A stretch of 11,974 nucleotides of DNA, from the NCBI GenBank assembly GCA_022574115.1, contig JACZSS010000019.1:1-11974 (forward strand), in the 5' to 3' direction. The notes beneath the pieces are model-generated. The model was given only the letters and a program-made list of their open reading frames with translations. It was not told where the DNA came from and searched no databases. Each line of letters starts with the position of its first letter. Position 1 is the first letter of the stretch. Both the position numbers and the translations under genes were made by a program. This DNA is from Candidatus Heimdallarchaeota archaeon. Its GTDB lineage: Archaea > Asgardarchaeota > Heimdallarchaeia > Heimdallarchaeales > Kariarchaeaceae. Positions 7,729 to 11,974 of the stretch are shown here, piece after piece.

Positions 7729-8094
7729 TTAAAGTACTGACCTAGCTTTTTCAACGTCATTTACACCAAGTGCAACACGATTGAAAGAAATAATATAGAA
7801 TAAATCCAAATTGATACCCGCATTGGCGAGTTTTTGACTAACAGTTGCAAGCGCACTTGGTTTGTTCTCAATTGATACCACCAAAACATCCTTTTCTTCC
7901 GCGATTGCAATTCCGGCTTGTTCAAGTACTTCCCGCGCTTTTCCCCCTTCCTTCACCAAAAGATGGAAAATTCCCTTTCCCATCGCCGTAAAGCCACAAC
8001 CTCCTTCGATATTAATTCCGGCATTTCCTAGGGTTGTTGCAACTTCAGCTAGTGATCCAGGTTTATCCTCAAGCATAATCGTAAAATCTTTCAT
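7729..8094 (-). CDS. Tandem ACT-domain protein
   Basis: The 121-residue product has two ACT domains and nothing else. The first begins MKDFTIMLEDKPGSLAEVA and has the NAGINIEGG turn (24-32). The second, from about residue 69, has VVSIENKPSALATVSQ and NAGINLDLFY (91-100). ACT pairs bind amino acids or similar small ligands and regulate metabolism or transcription. Stand-alone tandem ACT proteins are common in archaea and bacteria and have no fixed partner. I chose ATG 8094 because AGGA lies about 9 nt upstream on this strand and the domain starts at once. An upstream ATG at 8127 or TTG at 8133 would add an unstructured Ser/Lys-rich leader. The gene is convergent with the hydrolase gene and divergent from the oxidoreductase gene. 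The 185 nt between 7543 and 7729 hold no supported gene. Confidence 0.85.
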   Translation of the reverse strand: MKDFTIMLEDKPGSLAEVATTLGNAGINIEGGCGFTAMGKGIFHLLVKEGGKAREVLEQAGIAIAEEKDVLVVSIENKPSALATVSQKLANAGINLDLFYIISFNRVALGVNDVEKARSVL

Positions 8095-8245
8095 TTTGTT
8101 TTTCCTACTACTTTCTGAATTTATCATTGGCAAATAATAAGTTTTCTGAGAATTATGGCAAGTTTAGATATTAGACCGATATGAACAAGATCAAATTTCC
8201 TGTGGCAAACCAACAGTTTAAGCAAATGCTCTTTATCGTTCTTCT

Positions 8246-9187
8246 ATGCAATTTGCTTATTATCTACGCGCTGGGAAAACATATCCAAAAATGATTGAGC
8301 TAGCTCGACTGGCTGAGAATCTTGGTTATTATGGGTGTTTTCTCAATGACCATGTGATGGGACTTGGGGCAGATCCTGCGGAAGAGTATTTAGAAGCATG
8401 GACCGCAATGACTGGGATTGGTATGCAAACAACCAAACTTCGGGTAGGTCAAATTGTACTGTTCAACAGCTTGCGAAATCCAGCATTTCTAGCCAAATCC
8501 ATTTCTACATTAGATAATATGACCAATGGACGATATGAATTGATGATTGGTGCCGGATGGAATGAGCCTGAATATTCTGGCTATGATTTGATAGAAGGCG
8601 GTCGTGGGATGCCATCTGCAAAAGAACGTGTTGATCGATTCGAAGAATCATTGAAAATTCTTAGAGCTATGTTAGATAATGAAATTACAAATTTTAAGGG
8701 GAAGTTTTGGAATTTGAAAAATGCGGTGAATTCTCCCCAACCCCTCCAAAAGGATATGAAAATACACGTTGGCTGCAAGGGACCAAGAATGATGAGTGTG
8801 ACCGCTGATCTGGCAAACGGTATCAATCTAACAGCTAGAACTGTTCCAGACATTTTAGGTCTAATTGAACGCTTTAGGTCAATCGTAGAAAACAAGGGAA
8901 AACACTTGGGATCGTACGAAATCTCTGGATTTGGCGGCGTTTATATAGGCAAAGATGAAGCTTCGGCGAAAAATCTGGCAAAAACAAGAGCGTCCCAGCA
9001 GAAAATCAGTCCTAAGGAAGTTCTAAGAGATCAGCTGGTTGGAACAGCTGAACAAGTTACGATGAAATTAGAGAAACTGAAGTCAAACGGGATGCAAAAA
9101 ATGATTGTCTGGATTGGATTGGACGATTCAATGACCGATCATCCATTGGAGTACTTCAAAGATAACTGTATTAGTAGTTTAGTCTAA
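8246..9187 (+). CDS. LLM-class F420-dependent oxidoreductase
   Basis: The 313-residue product is a luciferase-like monooxygenase (LLM) barrel of the F420-dependent type. Landmarks in order are the N-terminal strand and helix MQFAYYLRAGKTYPK, FLNDHV (32-37), the FNSLRNPAFLAKSISTLD segment (73-90), GRYELMIGAGWNEPEY (95-110), and IHVGCKGPRMM (173-183) with its glycine-rich turn. The length is typical. Members transfer hydride between reduced F420 and an organic substrate, or oxidise alcohols or aldehydes; the substrate cannot be read from sequence, and some relatives use FMN. No signal peptide is present, so it is cytosolic. The ATG at 8246 has no clear ribosome binding site, and a weak TTTAAG element near 8216-8221 would fit a leaderless start. 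It shares a divergent upstream region with the ACT gene. Confidence 0.85.
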   Translation: MQFAYYLRAGKTYPKMIELARLAENLGYYGCFLNDHVMGLGADPAEEYLEAWTAMTGIGMQTTKLRVGQIVLFNSLRNPAFLAKSISTLDNMTNGRYELMIGAGWNEPEYSGYDLIEGGRGMPSAKERVDRFEESLKILRAMLDNEITNFKGKFWNLKNAVNSPQPLQKDMKIHVGCKGPRMMSVTADLANGINLTARTVPDILGLIERFRSIVENKGKHLGSYEISGFGGVYIGKDEASAKNLAKTRASQQKISPKEVLRDQLVGTAEQVTMKLEKLKSNGMQKMIVWIGLDDSMTDHPLEYFKDNCISSLV

Positions 9188-9360
9188 TTTCTTTTGCCAC
9201 CTTGGTGTTTCCGACGTTTCCCATCAATTATCAAACTTAACAATACTTTATCCTTATCAAAATCCTTAATCGTTGTTTGGCTTGATTCAATTACCATCAA
9301 TTATTACAATCCATTGGGTGGTCCTGAGTTGATTTATGATATTATGTCTCTATTCTTCTC

Positions 9361-9376
9361 GTAAGAATTTTATAAT
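9361..9376 (+). promoter_or_regulatory. BRE/TATA promoter of the Cys-rich fusion gene
   Basis: TTTATAAT (9369-9376) is preceded by purine-rich GTAAGAA, as expected for a TFB recognition element. Its centre is about 26 bp before TTG 9399, so transcription should begin at or within a base or two of that codon. The 211-nt gap before the gene also holds an 11-nt direct repeat, CCATCAATTAT, at 9221-9231 and 9294-9304. Confidence 0.55.
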
Positions 9377-9398
9377 TCCTGATTAACACCAATACTAG

Positions 9399-10160
9399 TT
9401 GTCGTTAATTGAGGTATATGAATCACCATATACTATCAAACAAGATCAGAGAAGCGTTATATTAGCACCTCCAAGTTGTTGTTGTTGTTGCTCATGTTGT
9501 TCATCAATTGCAATACCTGAAGTATTGAAAATTCGTAAAGAGTATCAGTTGCTTCGATTGAGTGATCATACATCTGTTGCTCCTTCGAGCTATTTGACTA
9601 AGTCTTCATCCCAAACCAATGTCATATATTGCCCTTCGTGCGGTCATTCAATGGATCTTAATCTAAACCCAGAATTTTGTGGTAACTGCGGATTAATGCT
9701 TGAGGAAATGAAGAGTGTAGGATCTGAGACACCGCAACAAATAGAAAAGGTGAACGAGGAGCCCGTCGCACAACCTCGTCATTACCAGTCCGTTTTTGAA
9801 AAACACGCGAGTATTGGAGTAAGGGAGCTATCACGGGGATTTAAGCGTACTTTGCTTATCGTTTATGCAATTGTGCTTGGAATAGGTTTCATTGCTCGGC
9901 TAACAGATAGTTTTGAATTAGTTTTTTTTCTACTAATTGTAGGCGTGGGGACATACTTCGTTTCATTACTTGGGGGTTTAATCCTAGTTATTGTCAATAT
10001 TGAGGATTACATAAATGAGGGTGAGAATCTACTTATAGCTTTTTTCAAAGGAATATTTTCAAGCGTAGTTCCTTCATTGGTATATTCCGTGATTTGGGTC
10101 ATTGCCGCGGTGATCGGTTTCTTTATTCTATTTGCACCTGTCGGTGGATTTGATATATAG
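9399..10160 (+). CDS. Streptolysin-like Cys core fused to zinc-ribbon membrane protein
   Basis: The 253-residue frame has four parts. Residues 1-26 look like a short leader (SLIEVYESPY onward, ending ILAPPS). Residues 27-36 are five Cys, Ser, two Cys, two Ser, followed by IAIPEV; this closely resembles the streptolysin S precursor pattern 'APGG, five Cys, TTCCFSIA' (from memory). After a Ser/Thr-rich linker, residues 78-97 form a zinc ribbon (CPSC and CGNC). Residues 151-246 hold three or four membrane helices of unrecognised family. Known streptolysin-type precursors are small peptides with the core at the C-terminus, so this fusion is odd. YcaO and SagB genes converge on it, which suggests its Cys and Ser become thiazoles or oxazoles; that is inference. 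The start must be TTG 9399: an in-frame TAG stands directly before it, the first in-frame ATG is residue 85, and a TATA box is correctly spaced for a leaderless start. Confidence 0.75.
   Translation: MSLIEVYESPYTIKQDQRSVILAPPSCCCCCSCCSSIAIPEVLKIRKEYQLLRLSDHTSVAPSSYLTKSSSQTNVIYCPSCGHSMDLNLNPEFCGNCGLMLEEMKSVGSETPQQIEKVNEEPVAQPRHYQSVFEKHASIGVRELSRGFKRTLLIVYAIVLGIGFIARLTDSFELVFFLLIVGVGTYFVSLLGGLILVIVNIEDYINEGENLLIAFFKGIFSSVVPSLVYSVIWVIAAVIGFFILFAPVGGFDI
9477..9506 (+). other. Putative thiazole/oxazole core peptide
   Basis: These ten codons encode CCCCCSCCSS (residues 27-36). Seven Cys and three Ser in a row are the residues that YcaO/SagB systems cyclise and oxidise. The stretch is flanked by LAPPS before and IAIPEV after. 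Four of the first five Cys codons are TGT and the fifth is TGC, so part of the run could reflect TGT-triplet expansion, but the TCA interruptions and the flanking match to streptolysin S argue for selection on the peptide. Confidence 0.6.
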
Positions 10161-10172
10161 TAAAAATTTACT
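10159..10172. terminator. Inverted repeat between convergent genes
   Basis: AGTAAA-AA-TTTACT is a 6-bp inverted repeat with a 2-nt centre. It starts at the last two bases of the Cys-rich fusion gene and ends five bases before the SagB stop on the other strand. It also gives a T5 run on the minus strand. A weak shared bidirectional terminator is plausible. Confidence 0.35.
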
Positions 10173-10176
10173 TGTC

Positions 10177-10944
10177 TCATAATTTTCCAATTACTACGGT
10201 TGAACCAATTACATGCTCTATTCCATCCGCCTTAATCAACCGACATAAGACATTATCATAATAGTTGCCTAAGACGGTACCTGAAATTTTTCTTTCTATA
10301 CAACTCAATAATAAATTCTGGCTTGCATGCCCTGCTTCTAGAAGAGCAAAGCGATAACCGCGATCCCCATATTTCTTAGTAATTCTAGGTAAAACTAGAC
10401 TAAATATTATCATAGTAGAAGCATTGATCCATCTCTCTGGGGTAGTCACTAATTCTTCTATACTTGGCAAATCTGTGTCTAGTTGACTTAAAGAATTCGT
10501 AAACAGATTATGATGATATATGCCTGGAGGAAGATGCTTTATTCCCCAATTCAGAATATAAATCTCTAAGGGATGGGTTGCTCCAGCAGAGGGGGTTGTA
10601 CGATGTTCAAGATCTGTTGTTGGTGAATGTGTATTTTCAAGCAGATAACTTAATTCTTTAAATGTGATAAAATTAGCTAGTGGCTGAAGAGCACTCCTTC
10701 TTTTTACAAGCAGAGACCTAAGTTTACTAGATTTTTTAGTTTTTTCAAGTTGAAACTCACGCGTACCGCTGTACTGTAAAGCACTTACTAATTCTTCAGG
10801 AGACTGTAGTTTAAACTCGTCATAAGCACTAATTCTTGCTGCTAATAAATGCTGATTGTATTTTGATAATCCACTGTTTGAGTGGAAATCCTCTGCCAAA
10901 TTAATTTTCGTTGGATTTTCGTCTAAGCGAATGGATGGGGCCAT
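10177..10944 (-). CDS. sagB: SagB-type FMN dehydrogenase
   Basis: The 255-residue product is a nitroreductase-fold enzyme of the SagB type (TIGR03605). This family uses FMN to oxidise thiazolines and oxazolines in a peptide to thiazoles and oxazoles. FMN-contact motifs are KRRS (81-84), PSAGATHPLEIYI (118-130) and the RGYRFALLEAGHASQNLLL region (195-213). Lys191-Tyr192 in KKYGDRGYRF matches the Lys-Tyr pair reported as important in TOMM dehydrogenases. The N-terminal 80 residues (SKYN, ISAYDEF) are the usual variable lead-in. The length is close to other compact SagB proteins and nothing is missing. Its ATG lies 22 nt inside the YcaO gene, with AGAGGT 6 nt upstream (10951-10956), so it is translated from the YcaO mRNA. 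General nitroreductases lack this motif set, and the YcaO partner makes the assignment firm. Confidence 0.9.
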   Translation of the reverse strand: MAPSIRLDENPTKINLAEDFHSNSGLSKYNQHLLAARISAYDEFKLQSPEELVSALQYSGTREFQLEKTKKSSKLRSLLVKRRSALQPLANFITFKELSYLLENTHSPTTDLEHRTTPSAGATHPLEIYILNWGIKHLPPGIYHHNLFTNSLSQLDTDLPSIEELVTTPERWINASTMIIFSLVLPRITKKYGDRGYRFALLEAGHASQNLLLSCIERKISGTVLGNYYDNVLCRLIKADGIEHVIGSTVVIGKL

Positions 10945-11974
10945 GCGTATACCTCTTTTTCTGATTTTGGTTGTTTAATATCAAATGGAAAAATCTCTTT
11001 TAGTTTCCATAATCGTTCACATGTTAAGTGTGGCAGCAAATAATGACCATGCAAAGGCATTAATTGGGGTGACAAAACTCTCACCACTTCCCAACTATGT
11101 TGATAGACATCTCGGGTTGTTAGCCGCTTCACAAACAATTCTATGTTTTCTTTTTCCAAATGTGTAATTAGGCTATCAAAGGTCTCAAATTTAACTGATT
11201 TATCAGAGGGGAAAGTACACTGTATCGTATCAGAACTTCCTGTCAATTCTCTATCTGGATGGAGGTATTGTAATCCCTCAAGAGGCTGATCTAAGATACT
11301 ATAAACTCGACAATGATCCTTGAATGAAATCAATCTTGAAAAATCAGGTCCAGGATGCCAGTTTGGTTCCACTCTCATTAAATGGCGGATATATGGTATC
11401 GTTTGCATTGCTTCCAAAATAGCCTTTTTTGCTGCTAATATTGGTTCAAGTGATGCTGCTGCACCGACTGCAAAAATGGGTTTTTCGATGGATGGAGCAA
11501 ATATACTGGCACAATAAATCGCGACGCCAGTATTGTTTTGCAAATCGACTAGCTTAAGTTTCCAGGTTTTGGGAAGCCCTAATTTTTTGGCAAACTTGTA
11601 TGTCCACGTCTGGTCAACCATTGGTAATGGACTACCAGCCAACCAGCCAAGTGTAAATGCATCTCGCTCTAATATCTCCATGGTTCCTTGCATTATTGCA
11701 GATACAGCGTTTCGTTGAGCAGAAAGTCCGGTCGAAAGTGACGGAAAAATTAAATTATCATCTTCTGAATTTTTAGGTGGTAAGTAGATGAGTGATGCGG
11801 GAACAAAATTCTTCTTCCCAGTTTGATAATTGATAACGGAGGTCCAAGGAAGCTTCGTCGTTTCGTTAAATGGCTGAAATAAAATCTCCGTGTGAACAGT
11901 TTGCCTGAAGATCTGATATTGATTTTCACTATATTTTGGCCAATTGATTATACTGCCTTCTAATCCATTAGCAT
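10923..11974 (-). CDS. sagD: Azoline-forming YcaO cyclodehydratase (SagD-like), 5' partial
   Basis: The frame is open to the window edge and shows 349 residues; compared with SagD (about 450) roughly 100 N-terminal residues lie beyond 11974. YcaO enzymes use ATP to activate a peptide amide and close Cys or Ser/Thr side chains into azolines. Visible signatures are STGLSAQRNAVSAI followed by QGTMEILERDAF (ATP/Mg-binding glutamates, about residues 95-106), AAKKAILEAMQTIPYIR (about 180-196) with the second Glu/Gln set, and LTTRDVYQHSWEVVRV then SPQLMPLHGHY near the C-terminus. The protein ends WPHPFA, a near match to the proline-rich C-terminus (PHPFP or PxPxP) typical of azoline-forming YcaO proteins, which separates it from RimO-associated or thioamidating members. 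The last 22 nt overlap the SagB gene. An E1-like or ocin-ThiF partner, if present, would be upstream outside the window. No start codon is assigned; the ATG at 11693 is internal. Confidence 0.9.
   Translation of the reverse strand, partial: ANGLEGSIINWPKYSENQYQIFRQTVHTEILFQPFNETTKLPWTSVINYQTGKKNFVPASLIYLPPKNSEDDNLIFPSLSTGLSAQRNAVSAIMQGTMEILERDAFTLGWLAGSPLPMVDQTWTYKFAKKLGLPKTWKLKLVDLQNNTGVAIYCASIFAPSIEKPIFAVGAAASLEPILAAKKAILEAMQTIPYIRHLMRVEPNWHPGPDFSRLISFKDHCRVYSILDQPLEGLQYLHPDRELTGSSDTIQCTFPSDKSVKFETFDSLITHLEKENIELFVKRLTTRDVYQHSWEVVRVLSPQLMPLHGHYLLPHLTCERLWKLKEIFPFDIKQPKSEKEVYAWPHPFA

Noticed and set aside
7440..7760. Minus-strand frame of 106 codons
   Set aside because: It overlaps the 3' ends of both the hydrolase and ACT genes and has no family features.
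7862..8137. Plus-strand frame of 91 codons opposite the ACT gene
   Set aside because: Its product is a low-complexity Ser/Pro/Phe sequence complementary to two clear ACT domains; it is a shadow.
9188..9398. Separate small TOMM precursor upstream of the fusion gene
   Set aside because: I read the gap for a Cys/Ser/Thr-rich short frame and found none; it holds only the promoter and an 11-nt direct repeat.
9477..9491. TGT-rich run as a simple microsatellite
   Set aside because: The run is only five triplets with a TGC at the end, is broken by TCA, and continues into TGTTGTTCATCA. Together with the APPS and SIA flanks and the neighbouring YcaO/SagB genes, a selected peptide is the better explanation.
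10985..11718. Several plus-strand frames of about 60 codons
   Set aside because: They lie opposite the well-supported YcaO gene, have no recognisable domains or start signals, and are antisense shadows.
1..11974. CRISPR arrays, tRNA or rRNA genes, insertion sequences
   Set aside because: No regularly spaced repeats, no tRNA-like cloverleaf consensus, and no transposase motifs or terminal inverted repeats were seen.

Overview
The window looks like an AT-rich archaeal chromosome segment, most likely from an Asgard (Promethearchaeota) lineage. Several genes have a TATA-like box 26-30 bp before the start codon and no ribosome binding site, which fits leaderless archaeal transcripts. There is a coenzyme-F420-type oxidoreductase. 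A secreted beta-helix protein carries a membrane anchor plus a C-terminal cytoplasmic zinc ribbon, an arrangement I associate with Asgard genomes. The lineage is inference: the window holds no rRNA or ribosomal protein gene.

Layout. Positions 11-369 hold three tandem micro-genes, two of them preceded by the same 16-nt ribosome-binding-site repeat. A small two-helix membrane protein (488-733) and a six-helix DUF4386 protein (1026-1730) follow. Next come a short double-CxxC zinc-ribbon protein (1978-2202) and an ARPP-1-like protein (2270-3286), both apparently leaderless. A large secreted right-handed beta-helix protein (3531-6056) and a secreted alpha/beta hydrolase (6296-7543) make up the cell-surface part. 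A tandem ACT-domain protein (7729-8094, minus) and an LLM-class F420-dependent oxidoreductase (8246-9187, plus) are divergently transcribed.

The most interesting part is the right end. A partial azoline-forming YcaO cyclodehydratase (10923-11974, minus, 5' end outside the window) overlaps by 22 nt a SagB-type FMN dehydrogenase (10177-10944, minus). Together these are two of the enzymes that make thiazole/oxazole-modified peptides of the streptolysin S type. Converging on them, with 16 nt between the stop codons, is 9399-10160. It begins with a leader of about 26 residues and a streptolysin-like core (APPS, five Cys, Ser, two Cys, SSIA). Instead of ending there, it runs on into a double-CxxC zinc ribbon and a multi-pass membrane domain. 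The proposal is that YcaO and SagB cyclise and oxidise cysteines and serines of this N-terminal patch. That would give either a released archaeal streptolysin-like peptide or a membrane protein permanently carrying thiazoles. The precursor-fusion architecture is, to my knowledge, not a described class. No E1-like/ocin-ThiF leader-binding partner or transporter is visible; these could lie beyond position 11974.

I saw no tRNA, rRNA, CRISPR array, transposase or insertion sequence. No gene-free stretch exceeds 300 bases; the longest is 734-1025.
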